This document shows positions 52,021 through 60,297 of a stretch of DNA of 64,000 bases, piece after piece. This DNA is from JAKAWQ01 sp963840545 (GTDB lineage Bacteria; Pseudomonadota; Alphaproteobacteria; Acetobacterales; Acetobacteraceae), in NCBI GenBank assembly GCA_963840545.1, contig CAWIZE010000001.1:372001-436000 (forward strand), written 5' to 3'. Under the pieces are notes generated by a model. That model worked only from the letters and a program-made list of their open reading frames with translations, ran no database searches and was not told where the DNA came from. Both the position numbers and the translations under genes were made by a program. Position 1 is the stretch's first letter; each line of letters opens with the position of its first letter.

Positions 52021-53052
52021 ATGCGCGCCTGCGTCATCCACGGCGCCGAGGATCTCCGCCTCGAGCACCGGCCCGACCCCACCCCCGGCCCGGGCGAGGT
52101 CCTGCTCGCCATCCGCGCCGGCGGAATCTGCGGCTCGGACCTGCATTATTTCTTCGAGGGACGGAACGGGGACTTCGTCGTCCGCGAGCCGCTCATCCCC
52201 GGCCACGAGGTCGCGGGCGAGGTCGCCGCGATCGGCTCCTCCGTCACCCGCGTCGCCCCCGGCGATCACGTCGCCGTCCATCCCGGCCGCGCCTGCGGCC
52301 ACTGCCGCGCCTGCAAGGAAGGGCGCGGCAATCTCTGCCGCAACGTCTTCTTCCTCGGCAGCGCCAGCCGCTTCCCCCACATGCAGGGCGGTTTTTCCGA
52401 TTTTCTCCTGGTCCACGAAAGCCAGTGCTACCCCGTCTCGCCCGAGCTGCCCTTCACCATCGCCGCCTTCGCCGAGCCGCTCGCCGTCTGCCTGCACGCC
52501 GTCTCCCGCGCCGGCCCCGTCCTCGGCCGCACCGCGCTGATCACCGGCGCCGGCCCGATCGGTCTTCTTACCCTCCTCTGCCTCCGCCGCGTCGGCGCGG
52601 CCCACATCGCCGTCACCGACGTGCTCGATCCCCCGCTCGCGCTCGCCGCCTCCCTCGGCGCGGACGCGACCCACAACGTCGCCGCCGACCCCAACTCCCC
52701 CGCCCGCGCCCCCGAAGGCTACGACCTCGCCTTCGAATGCTCCGGCAACCCCATCGCCCTTTCCTCCGCCCTCCGCCATGTCCGCCCCGGCGCCGTGGTC
52801 GTCCAGGTCGGCACGCTCCCTCCCGCCGCCGTCCCCCTCCCCGTCAACCTCGTCATGGCCAAGGAGATCGACCTCCGCGGCTCGATGCGCTTCGACACCG
52901 AATTCGCCCACGCCGTCGAATGCCTCGATCGCGGACTGATCGCCGTCCGCCCCCTGCTCACCGGCACCCGCCCGGCGAGCGACGCCGTCGCCGCCTTCCA
53001 CCTCGCCCGCGACCGCGGCGCCCACGCCAAGGTCCAGATCCTCTTCGGCTGA
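52021..53052 (+). CDS. idnD: L-idonate 5-dehydrogenase-like zinc alcohol dehydrogenase
   Basis: A 343-residue medium-chain dehydrogenase. The catalytic zinc region is GGICGSDLHYF and PGHEVAGEV. The structural zinc lobe GRACGHCRACKEGRGNLC has the four cysteines. The Rossmann motif is ALITGAGPIGLLTLLCL. The segment LHYFFEGRNGDFVVREPLIPGHE is typical of idonate/sorbitol-type enzymes, which oxidise L-idonate to 5-keto-gluconate or a similar polyol. It is divergent from the mannitol-dehydrogenase/RuBisCO-like operon and followed after 84 bp by a broken glutathione transferase gene. Confidence 0.88.
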   Translation: MRACVIHGAEDLRLEHRPDPTPGPGEVLLAIRAGGICGSDLHYFFEGRNGDFVVREPLIPGHEVAGEVAAIGSSVTRVAPGDHVAVHPGRACGHCRACKEGRGNLCRNVFFLGSASRFPHMQGGFSDFLLVHESQCYPVSPELPFTIAAFAEPLAVCLHAVSRAGPVLGRTALITGAGPIGLLTLLCLRRVGAAHIAVTDVLDPPLALAASLGADATHNVAADPNSPARAPEGYDLAFECSGNPIALSSALRHVRPGAVVVQVGTLPPAAVPLPVNLVMAKEIDLRGSMRFDTEFAHAVECLDRGLIAVRPLLTGTRPASDAVAAFHLARDRGAHAKVQILFG

Positions 53053-53136
53053 ATGCCCCTCGGCTGACGGCCCCCCCGCTTGCCCGTTCTAATGCGCCCG
53101 CTCTAAAACACTCTCCATTCCCTCCGGAGACGCACC

Positions 53137-53846
53137 ATGATCCGCTTCTATTTCCACCCGGCGCCCAACCCGGCCAAGATCGCGCTCCTGCTCGAGGAGC
53201 TGGGCGTCGCCTACGAGGTCGTCCCCGTCGACACCAGGAAGGGCGAGCAGCACGCGCCCGCGTTCCGCCGCATCAACCCGAACGGCAAGGTCCCCGCGAT
53301 CGTCGATACCGAAGGCCCCGCTGGCCCCGAAACCCGCATCTTCAATTCCTCCGCCATCCTCCTCTATCTCGGCGAGAAATACGGAAAATTCATCGGCGCC
53401 CAAGCCGACCGTCCCGAATTGCTCTCCTGGCTCTTCTTCATCGCCAGCGGCCTCGGCCCCTACTCCGGCCAGGCCGTGCATTTCCAGCACGCCGCGCCCG
53501 AGCCCCTCGCCTATGCGGTCAACCGCTATCGCCGCGAGGCCGAGCGCCATTACCAGGTCCTCGATACGCACCTCGCCGGCCGCGCCTTCATCCTCGGCGA
53601 GCACTACTCGATCGCCGACATCTCCGCCTGGGGCTGGCTCGACTTCGCCGCGCGCGTGCTCCCGGGCGAGACTCGCACCCGCTTTCCGCCTTCCCCAACC
53701 TCCAGCGCCTCTTCCTGAGCGTCGATGCGCGCCCCGCGGTCGCCCGCGCCCGCGCCGTCGGCAAGGACATCGCCTTCAAGAAGGAGGTGGACGAGGACGC
53801 CCGCCGCGCGCTCTTCCCCTCCAACTACCCGCCCGCCGCCGCCTGA
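53137..53846 (+). pseudogene. Glutathione S-transferase with a single-base frameshift
   Basis: The first 178 codons encode a Nu/URE2-type GST (RFYFHPAPNPAKIALLLEEL, then INPNGKVPAIVD and FNSSAILLYLGEKYG). The frame then breaks after LPGE at 53670 and ends early at 53718. The -1 frame restores the family C-terminus (LSAFPNLQRLFLSVDARPAV to SNYPPAAA) and stops at 53846. Adding one G between 53670 and 53671 (GAGACT to GAGGACT) gives a continuous 236-residue protein. It is either a recent pseudogene or a sequencing error. The truncated product would lack the end of the alpha-helical domain. Confidence 0.85.
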
Positions 53847-54489
53847 TCAGGCGGCCCAACTCACCGACCGGCCGGCCGGCCCCATCGCTGCGGCCGATCG
53901 CTTCGCCCACCCGCCGGCAGCCACCATGATCCACGGCGGGATGGGAGAGCGCGGGCGCTCCCATCCCGCTCCATCTCTTTGTTTATTCACGTGATTCGGA
54001 TCTGCGGCGAGCCCCCCTTCGGTCATCGCGCTCCACCTCCAAGCCCCCGTCGGCCGACTTCCGGCAGGGCGGCATTTCTCCACCCATGCCGCCCAAAGCG
54101 CGCCGCACCGGCCCAAGCGTCCAAAAACGGACCTTCGCTGGCACGCGCCAAACACGGCATGGCGCCCATAGCCGCAGTTAGACCGATTGTCGCCGCTCCC
54201 CCAAAGCAGACCCTCCATCGTCCGGGCTACAAGCCTCTATACGCGGAGAACAGGTACCCTCGATGCCGAGGTCGCCAGAGCGACAACCGTCGCCGTGCCC
54301 GGCGCCGGTCCGCAGGGTGGCCGGGACGAAGAAAGGCCCCTGTTCAGCCGAACAAAGAAACCGGCTTGGATTGCCGGGTCGCCCCGGGGGTGACATCTCT
54401 ATCGGGGAGAAATTGTGACTTTTCAATCGAGCACCGACACGCACTCTGCGCTAGTGGGCGGCGCCACAAGATGTAGAAAAGGATGCGGA
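53847..54489. other. 643-bp region without a recognisable gene
   Basis: This runs from the end of the GST pseudogene to the coiled-coil gene. GC falls towards the right. Open frames here match no family I know and lack credible starts. The only structured item is the repeated 16-bp motif at 54391-54431, listed separately. It looks like the left edge of inserted DNA. Confidence 0.45.
54391..54431. mobile_element. Possible IS-end remnant with repeated motif
   Basis: Two imperfect direct copies of one 16-bp motif, TGACATCTCTATCGGG (54391-54406) and TGACTTTTCAATCGAG (54416-54431), 12 of 16 bases identical, lie 25 bp apart. Spaced terminal repeats of this kind occur at the ends of IS21-like elements. 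No transposase gene is attached, so this would be a solo or eroded end. Confidence 0.35.
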
Positions 54490-54705
54490 CTATTGGCTGT
54501 TGATCTTCACGAGCTTCTCAAGCTCCTCGACGCGTTTTTGTAACGCCCCGATCATGCTCTTGAGCGTCACAACGCCGGCGGCGACAGCTTGGTGATGGTT
54601 CGTCACATCGTTTTTGAGAGAACTCAAGCCTCTATCAAGGTCGTCAACCTTCAGCCGCATTTCCTCTATCTTTCCGGCTTCAGTTAGCTCGTTCCAAGAC
54701 GCCAT
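54490..54705 (-). CDS. Small coiled-coil protein, unknown function
   Basis: A 71-residue protein, MASWNELTEAGKIEEMRLKV at the start. It is rich in heptad-like Leu/Val spacing (LDRGLSSLKNDVTNH, then LKSMIGALQKRVEELEKLVKI), consistent with one long coiled coil, and has no signal peptide or cysteine. Its codons and lower GC differ from the surrounding chromosome. It is divergent from the membrane-anchored protein at 54782, with 76 bp between the starts, so the two probably form a module. I do not recognise the family. Confidence 0.6.
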   Translation of the reverse strand: MASWNELTEAGKIEEMRLKVDDLDRGLSSLKNDVTNHHQAVAAGVVTLKSMIGALQKRVEELEKLVKINSQ

Positions 54706-54781
54706 GAGAGTCTTCCCCTAGGCTCACGGTCATCGCGTGCTGATAGTCGAAGAAGTGAATGACTTCGTGGGAGCCACTTAC

Positions 54782-55384
54782 ATGGACTGGGGCACGCTCA
54801 TCAAGACCATAATCGGAGCGGGGGTTGGCACGGCCCTCGTCCAACCGCTGCTTGCCATTTACCGGGACGCTCGAGAGCGGAATTCACATGCGGCCTATAT
54901 GGCCATGCGCCTTGCCGTCATTCTGGAAGCCTATACGGCCGCCTGCTCAGATCTAATTGCCAAGAATTCTACGGCAGAAGCCCCTCCTGACCAGGAGTTT
55001 CCTAATTGGGATACCACGCTGCCGCAGCTGTTATCATACCCGGAGGACGCCGAAGGTTGGCGAGCAATTGATCGTAAGCTCGCAGGGCGATGCTTAAACC
55101 TTCGTAACAAGATCGACGGCAGCCAAACCGTCATCCGCTGGATAATCGAGTATACCCGGGACGAGCTAGGGGATGTCCTCGATGAGGAGGCCGCTCGGCG
55201 CGGGCTGGAGGCGTGGTCGATCGCCATAGACCTGCGACGCAAGCACGGCATCGAACAGGCGGACGCAGTTTGGGACTACGCCGAAGGTTTGAAGCAAACT
55301 CTTCATCATGCCGAAAAAGCGCGGGCTGACCGCAGCAGGGAGAATGCGGCGAGTATGAAGGACTTCCTTCCGCCTCAACCCTGA
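54782..55384 (+). CDS. Hypothetical protein with N-terminal hydrophobic segment
   Basis: A 200-residue protein. Residues ~5-22 (TLIKTIIGAGVGTALVQPLL) form one possible membrane helix, with the rest predicted mostly helical and cytoplasmic (RDARERNSHAAYMAMRLAVI onward). A GTG at 54737 could add 15 residues; I prefer the ATG at 54782, where a TGGGAG box lies upstream. Base composition is lower in GC than the neighbours, which suggests transfer. No domain is recognised; it resembles small membrane-associated accessory proteins only in general layout. Confidence 0.6.
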   Translation: MDWGTLIKTIIGAGVGTALVQPLLAIYRDARERNSHAAYMAMRLAVILEAYTAACSDLIAKNSTAEAPPDQEFPNWDTTLPQLLSYPEDAEGWRAIDRKLAGRCLNLRNKIDGSQTVIRWIIEYTRDELGDVLDEEAARRGLEAWSIAIDLRRKHGIEQADAVWDYAEGLKQTLHHAEKARADRSRENAASMKDFLPPQP

Positions 55385-55455
55385 CATCATAAGTCAAGAC
55401 TTTCGGGTACTTCGGTTGCCCCCATGGTTTCAATAGATTAGACTTCTTGCAGGGT

Positions 55456-55640
55456 ATGACCGAAAATAACCCCCATTCTCGGCCTCTCGGCTACGCCCGT
55501 GTCAGCACCTACGGGCACCGGTCGCGCTGGGCGGCGATCGTCTCGATTGCGGCCAAAATCGGCTGCACCGGACAGACGCTCAACGAGTGGCTGAAGAAGG
55601 CGGAGGGCGACAGCAGGCGTGCGCCTGGGGCGACGAGTGA
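55456..55640 (+). pseudogene. Chimeric remnant: serine-resolvase N-terminus joined to IS3-family OrfA
   Basis: From the ATG at 55456, the first ~18 codons end in PLGYARVSTYG, the invariant start of serine recombinases (YxRVST with the catalytic Ser). Without a stop, the frame passes into SRWAAIVSIAAKIGCTGQT then LNEWLKKAEGDS, a signature stretch of IS3-family transposase OrfA helix-turn-helix proteins. Both genes are truncated and no OrfB, inverted repeats or resolvase body are present. It records at least two past insertions at this site. Confidence 0.75.
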
Positions 55641-55781
55641 GCCGCTTCTTCTCGACCAATTGACGTTGCCCCCGGGATTTAATCGAGGCGGAACCGGGGT
55701 TTGGCTTCCCTTGGTCCTGCCCTCAGCACTAACCCGGCAAAAAACTCACTCAATTCGGTCGAAGATTCCGGGGGAGACCAA

Positions 55782-56903
55782 TCATGGTCCGGGCGCGGCA
55801 TCTGCATCGGACAGAGCTCCAGTGAATATCTTGCTATCTTTCGGTGGTCGGCCGGCGAGCAGAAGAGCGATCGCGCGGGTCACCGTGTCGGCGCCGAAGA
55901 TCCTCTGTAACATGGCGAGCGCAAGGACGTTGCGGTCCGGATCGCGTGGCACCACGATCACGATCGCTTGCAAGCTGTCCCGATTGAAGTCCCGTTGCAG
56001 CGGATCGAGCGCTTTGCAAAGCTCCACGATGGTCGGCATGTCGTCAGCGAAACTGAGGCCTGCGGCCTGGGCGAAGATCGGCGGGTCGTCCGGCGGCGGC
56101 CCCTGGATAAGGGACCCAAGCGCTTCCACCGCCTGGGCGAGCACGTCCTCTCCGACGTAGTTCATCAGGAATAGGCCAAGATTGTAGGCCTTCACTTCCT
56201 CGCTCATCGCACGCGAGGCGAGCGCTTCGGTCGCCTGTTGCAGCGCGCTCTGTTCATCGGCCGAGAGATTCTGCATCAGCGCCATGCAATGCGCCAATAG
56301 CGCGGTGCGCGCCCGGGCGAACGAGACGCCCCGCATGATGGCCTTCACGCGCTTGGCGCGCGGACCGGCCCGCTGCCGATCGCACTCTCGATCTGCGGCG
56401 GCAAGGATCACCTGCAGCAACGCAGCCGGCCCGATCGCGATGTCGCTGTCCTTGACGCGCAAGGTGAACACTGCGGTGCGAAGCAGCGCCATCGCACCCA
56501 CGCCGGCCAGCAGCACACGGGTCAAAGTCGGCGCGAGCGTATCGTCCGGTGACAGTCCCAGTTTGAGCCGCTCGGTCTGCAGCAGCCAGAAAACTATGAA
56601 CGATACTAGCGTGTTGACTGCGATGTAGAAATATCCAGGTAGGCTGTTTAGTGCTGCCGTCGGGCTGTCCTTGTAGCGCGCGATCAGCTCCGTCACACCG
56701 ACGAGCGTTCCCAGGAGTGAGGCCGCGAAGAACGCCAGATACTCACGGACAGCTTCTGTCCGTACCACATAGGTGACGAAAGATCCCACCGCGAACGAGA
56801 CTGGCACTAGCAGCCAGGTCCCCCTCCAGGACAGTTCGCTTACGCGGTCTCTCCAATCCGGCCGGCTTGCCCCGATCGGGTCGGCACCATCACTTCCAGA
56901 CAT
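55782..56903 (-). CDS. Membrane protein with four N-terminal helices, unknown function
   Basis: A 373-residue protein. A polar N-terminus leads to about four hydrophobic segments (LLVPVSFAVGSFVTYVV, YLAFFAASLLGTLVGV, YFYIAVNTLVSFIVFWLL, TRVLLAGVGAMALL) within residues ~30-160. A soluble, largely helical C-terminal part of ~210 residues follows, without motifs I recognise. The start at 56903 is preferred over 56936 because a GGGGGC box precedes it. It follows the winged-helix-like gene at 56969 by 65 bp on the same strand, so regulator and membrane protein form one unit. Confidence 0.65.
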   Translation of the reverse strand: MSGSDGADPIGASRPDWRDRVSELSWRGTWLLVPVSFAVGSFVTYVVRTEAVREYLAFFAASLLGTLVGVTELIARYKDSPTAALNSLPGYFYIAVNTLVSFIVFWLLQTERLKLGLSPDDTLAPTLTRVLLAGVGAMALLRTAVFTLRVKDSDIAIGPAALLQVILAAADRECDRQRAGPRAKRVKAIMRGVSFARARTALLAHCMALMQNLSADEQSALQQATEALASRAMSEEVKAYNLGLFLMNYVGEDVLAQAVEALGSLIQGPPPDDPPIFAQAAGLSFADDMPTIVELCKALDPLQRDFNRDSLQAIVIVVPRDPDRNVLALAMLQRIFGADTVTRAIALLLAGRPPKDSKIFTGALSDADAAPGP

Positions 56904-56968
56904 GGTCTGCCCCCGGCTGTTACGCCGGGGAGTCAATCAGATCGGCAATCCAGGGACAACACCGATGG

Positions 56969-57295
56969 TCAGGCTGGCGTGCTTGCACCAGCTTCGGTGT
57001 AGCGGCTGAGCGCGCCATAGCCCTGGGACGTCAGAAACAGCAGCTTGGATTTCTGCACGTCCTCGAGTTCGTACACCTCGACTTCCCCGAGCGAGCGCGC
57101 CCGCTCTACCAGTTCAACCGTCTGCTTCGGGTCGAGCTTCAAGATCGACGGAAGATCGCGCAACGGCATCCTCCCGACCTGGGAGATCGCGCTTAACAGC
57201 TTGATCTGGAGGGGCGGCTCGCGTGCAACCTGATCGGCCGCCTGAGCCGGCACACCGCTGAGCAGAAACGACGTCACGTTGGCAGTGCTACGCAT
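56969..57295 (-). CDS. Small winged-helix-like protein
   Basis: A 108-residue soluble protein. The central part, LQIKLLSAISQVGRMPLRDL followed by PSILKLDPKQTVELVERARS, reads like a winged helix-turn-helix, with EVEVYELEDVQKSKLLFLTS as the wing and strand. The ATG at 57295 has AGGAG six bases upstream, which decides it over the longer frame to 57487. It precedes the four-helix membrane protein gene. A promoter-like pair of hexamers and a palindrome lie ~185 bp upstream, so autoregulation is possible (inference). Confidence 0.65.
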   Translation of the reverse strand: MRSTANVTSFLLSGVPAQAADQVAREPPLQIKLLSAISQVGRMPLRDLPSILKLDPKQTVELVERARSLGEVEVYELEDVQKSKLLFLTSQGYGALSRYTEAGASTPA

Positions 57296-57873
57296 CTGAA
57301 GCTCCTCGCTAGGAGGACATATAGGCCGGGTCGGCCCTTGCGTCATCATGCGCTTCCAGTGGCGCCAACGCCGGGCCGCCGAGGAGCATACAAAGAACAA
57401 GAAACCTCCCTGCCGGCGCGGAGCGCCATAGGGGCTAGCACTTGATAATCCGGTTATTCGCCCTTCCTCGGCCCTTGATGTTATCATTGATAACAGATTT
57501 TATCAATAGAAGCGGCATTGCATTCCGCGTCCGGTAATCGAGTCGAAGGAGGCAGGCGACCGCCTGGTGACCGTCGCAGCCGCCGTCGGCAATCTCTATA
57601 GATGAACGTCCGCTAGCCGCCGTCGCGCCCTCCAAACCGACCATTCGGCACTCGGCCAGATCGTGCCGCGAGGCGAACCTCCGGTTCTGACCATCGCCGC
57701 CCGCTGGCAGCCCGCCTGAAGCCCACCCGCAGCGACCGCCGCCACCTGGGTTTTTGCCCTCGAGCGGAACGGGTTCCCCCTGCGCCCACCCATCCCGCTC
57801 CAACCCTCTGTCAAATCGCGCGGTTCACGCCTGCACTCTTCACGCCCCCGGTTACCCCCCCGGCTTTCCCGCC
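57296..57873. other. 578-bp region, lower GC, no recognised gene
   Basis: This is upstream of the winged-helix gene. The AT-rich part around 57440-57525 carries the promoter and palindrome listed separately. To the right, up to the GST fragment, open frames show no family signature. It probably includes the right edge of the accessory patch. Confidence 0.45.
57478..57506 (-). promoter_or_regulatory. Promoter candidate with an operator-like palindrome
   Basis: On the minus strand TTGATA (57506-57501) and TAACAT (57483-57478) are 17 bp apart. A palindrome, TGTTATC and its complement around ATT (57479-57495), covers the -10 box and most of the spacer. It would drive the winged-helix/membrane-protein pair with a ~175-nt leader. 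Binding by the winged-helix protein is a guess. Confidence 0.45.
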
Positions 57874-58290
57874 TCAGGGTGCGGCGATCCCCTCGCGCGC
57901 GAGCGCGCGCCGCACCGCCCCCCGCTCGCCCATCCGCCGCGCATGCTCCGTCCAGCGCGGAAAATCCCGCGCCATGTCATAGCCGAGCGCCTTGCCCCGC
58001 CCCCAGGTCCAGAACGTGAAAAGATAAGGGTCCGCCACGGAATAGCCATCGCGCGCCGTCTCGCGCCCGCGCGCCACCACGTCCGCTTTCGCAGCGTCGC
58101 TCGTCGCATAGCGCTCGGGCCGGCGCATATGCGCATACGCCACATGCACGCCCGAGGTGCACCAGCCGAGCCATTCGAGGCAGCGCGCATCCTCCCGCGC
58201 GTCCTCCGGCCACAGCCCGGCGGCCGGGTATTTCCGCGCGACATAGCGCAGCACGGCCGGGTTCTCCGTCACGATGAACCCCTCGTCGCT
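57874..58290 (-). pseudogene. Truncated duplicate of the glutathione transferase gene at 59612
   Basis: The minus strand reads SDEGFIVTENPAVLRYVARK through to the stop, almost identical to residues ~57-214 of the intact enzyme. The first ~56 residues are missing. About 20 codons are deleted in frame after RGRETAR, so RETARDGYSVADP replaces the longer helix region. Homology stops sharply at 58290, 26 bp from the MFS stop. No start or promoter of its own is evident. Confidence 0.88.
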
Positions 58291-58315
58291 CCGGGCATTC
58301 GGCCGTTCATCCCCA

Positions 58316-59584
58316 TCACCCCTCGCCTGACACCGCCGGCGCCGTCGGAGACACCTGCACAACCCTCAGCAAGTACAGGCCACAGACGATGGCACCGAGC
58401 GGTGGCAGCGCCAGGCCGAGAAAGGCATCCCGCCAGCCGATCGAGGCGATCAGCAGTCCCCCCAATGAGCCCGAAAGCGAGGCGCCGATGCCCTGCACGG
58501 TCATCACCGCGCCGAGCGTGGTCTGGGTCCGCCCCGAACCCCACGACAGATCGGCAACCAGGGTCGGCGTGATGACGCCCAGGGTGCCGGCGCCGAGCGC
58601 GTCCAGGATCTGGATCGGCACCAGCCAGAGCGGGGCCTCGCCGTAGGCCGCGATGATCCCGCGCACCACCAGGACGCAGCAGGCGAAAAGGAACAGCGGC
58701 ACCTTGCCGTGGCGCTCCGCGATCCGTCCCGCCACCAGCGCGACACCGATCATGCCGAACTGGGCGACGATCACGCAGGCGGACATCCATTGCGTCGCGT
58801 CGCCGTGGCCGAGCCGCGCCAGGCGCAGGCCGAGCAGCGGCAGCATCGCCGCGTTGCCCAAATGGAAGAACAGCAGGGAAAGTGCGAAGACCAATATCGG
58901 CCCGTGCCGCAGCGCCTTGAAGAACGGCTCCGGCCTGGCGCCGGGCGCGAGGCCGATCCGCCTCGTTTCGCCGCGCGGGCCGGCAAGGCAGAGCAATGCC
59001 ACGATGGTCGCCGCGGCCATCACGCCCAGCACGAGCAAGGGTGCGTCAACTCCGAGCCGTGTCGCACCAAGCAGGATCATGAGCGCGGCGGTGACATTGC
59101 CGGCATTGCTCCAGGCGGCGTTGCGGCCTTGCTGGAGAGGGAAGTCGCGCTGGCCCACATAGGCGAGGCTGGCCGCGGCGATCGCCGGGCCGATCACCGA
59201 GCCGCCGAGCGCGGTCAGAAAGAGGCCAGCAAGCACCAGCCTCGGGTGCTCGCCGCGGACCAGGGCGGCGGTGCCGAGCAGGATCAGCGCCGAGCCGGCA
59301 GCGACCATCAGTCTTGGCCGGCCGAGGCGGTCGACCAAAGCGCCGCCCGGCGTATTGCAAAGGAGGCCGGCAATGCCGCCCGCCGTCATGACGAAGCCGA
59401 TCCGCTCGGGATGCCAGTGCAAGGCGGTCGCGAGCCAGGCCGGCAGGAAGGGACCGAGCCCGCCGGCGACATCGGCAAGGAAGAAATTGACCGCGTTGAA
59501 GGCGGATGGGGCCCGTCGCGACGTTGCCGACAGTGCCGCCCCCGCGGATGGCGCCTGCGCCGCCCCCGACTCACCGCGGCGCAT
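58316..59584 (-). CDS. MFS transporter lying between GST copies
   Basis: A 422-residue 12-helix carrier. It starts near FNAVNFFLADVAGGLGPFLP and has the motif A-like loop GGALVDRLGRPRLMV after helix 2, a central loop rich in Arg and Gly, and GVITPTLVADLSWGSGRTQT in the C-terminal half. This subgroup is annotated only as MFS; the substrate is unknown. The ATG at 59584 is preferred to the TTG at 59590. It lies 27 bp after the complete GST gene and is followed by the truncated GST copy, so it may have arrived with the duplication. Confidence 0.87.
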   Translation of the reverse strand: MRRGESGAAQAPSAGAALSATSRRAPSAFNAVNFFLADVAGGLGPFLPAWLATALHWHPERIGFVMTAGGIAGLLCNTPGGALVDRLGRPRLMVAAGSALILLGTAALVRGEHPRLVLAGLFLTALGGSVIGPAIAAASLAYVGQRDFPLQQGRNAAWSNAGNVTAALMILLGATRLGVDAPLLVLGVMAAATIVALLCLAGPRGETRRIGLAPGARPEPFFKALRHGPILVFALSLLFFHLGNAAMLPLLGLRLARLGHGDATQWMSACVIVAQFGMIGVALVAGRIAERHGKVPLFLFACCVLVVRGIIAAYGEAPLWLVPIQILDALGAGTLGVITPTLVADLSWGSGRTQTTLGAVMTVQGIGASLSGSLGGLLIASIGWRDAFLGLALPPLGAIVCGLYLLRVVQVSPTAPAVSGEG

Positions 59585-59611
59585 TCTCAATCGGTCTCCA
59601 GGAAAACCGGC

Positions 59612-60256
59612 CTACGGTGCCGCGATCCCCTCGCGCGCGAGCGCGCGCCGCACCGCCCCCCGCTCGCCCATCCGCCGCGCATGCTCCGTCCAGCGCGGAA
59701 AATCCCGCGCCATGTCATAGCCGAGCGCCTTGCCCCGCCCCCAGGTCCAGAACGTGAAGATATAAGGATCGGCCACGGAATAGCTCTCGCCCGCCGCCCA
59801 CGCCGTGCCCTGCTTGCCGAGCTTCGCCTCGACCTGCTCCCACACCTCGCGCGCCGTCTCGCGCCCGCGCGCCACCACATCCGCCTTCGCCGCCTCGCTC
59901 GTCGCATAGCGCTCGGGCCGGCGCATATGCGCATACGCGACATGCACGCCCGAGGTGCACCAGCCGAGCCATTCGAGGCAGCGCGCATCCTCCCGCGCGG
60001 CCTCTGGCCACAGCCCGGCCGCCGGATATTTGCGCGCGACATAGCGCAGCACGGCCGGATTCTCCGTCACGATGAACCCCTCATCGCTCACCGCCGGCAC
60101 GCGGCCTTTCGGATTGATGGCGAGATAGTCCGGCGCCCGCTGCGCGCCGTGGCTGAAATCCACCAGCACCGCCTCGAAGTCCGCGCCGGTCTCCTCGAGC
60201 GCGATATGCGGGGCGAGCGAACACGCCCCCGGGGAATAGAACAGCTTCACGCCCAT
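59612..60256 (-). CDS. Glutathione S-transferase, beta class
   Basis: A 214-residue cytoplasmic GST. The N-terminal thioredoxin domain opens VKLFYSPGACSLAPHIALEE, with the Cys (about residue 12) that defines the bacterial beta class; NPKGRVPAVSDEGFIVTENPAV contacts glutathione. The C-terminal helical domain follows (SYSVADPYIFTFW). It conjugates or reduces electrophiles with glutathione. The ATG at 60256 matches family starts. It is the intact parent of the fragment at 57874-58290. Confidence 0.92.
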   Translation of the reverse strand: MGVKLFYSPGACSLAPHIALEETGADFEAVLVDFSHGAQRAPDYLAINPKGRVPAVSDEGFIVTENPAVLRYVARKYPAAGLWPEAAREDARCLEWLGWCTSGVHVAYAHMRRPERYATSEAAKADVVARGRETAREVWEQVEAKLGKQGTAWAAGESYSVADPYIFTFWTWGRGKALGYDMARDFPRWTEHARRMGERGAVRRALAREGIAAP

Positions 60257-60297
60257 GCCCACCTCCTGCCCCTGTAGAGCCGCCGGCCCAGGCTCCG

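Noticed and set aside
53979..54476. A ~165-codon plus-strand frame in the gap after the GST pseudogene
   Set aside because: Its product has no domain and shifts composition midway across the IS-like motif, which suggests a frame that merely spans an insertion edge.
57435..57803. A minus-strand frame of ~120 codons in the region upstream of the winged-helix gene
   Set aside because: It lacks family features and a good start, and covers the AT-rich promoter/palindrome stretch, which argues for non-coding DNA.
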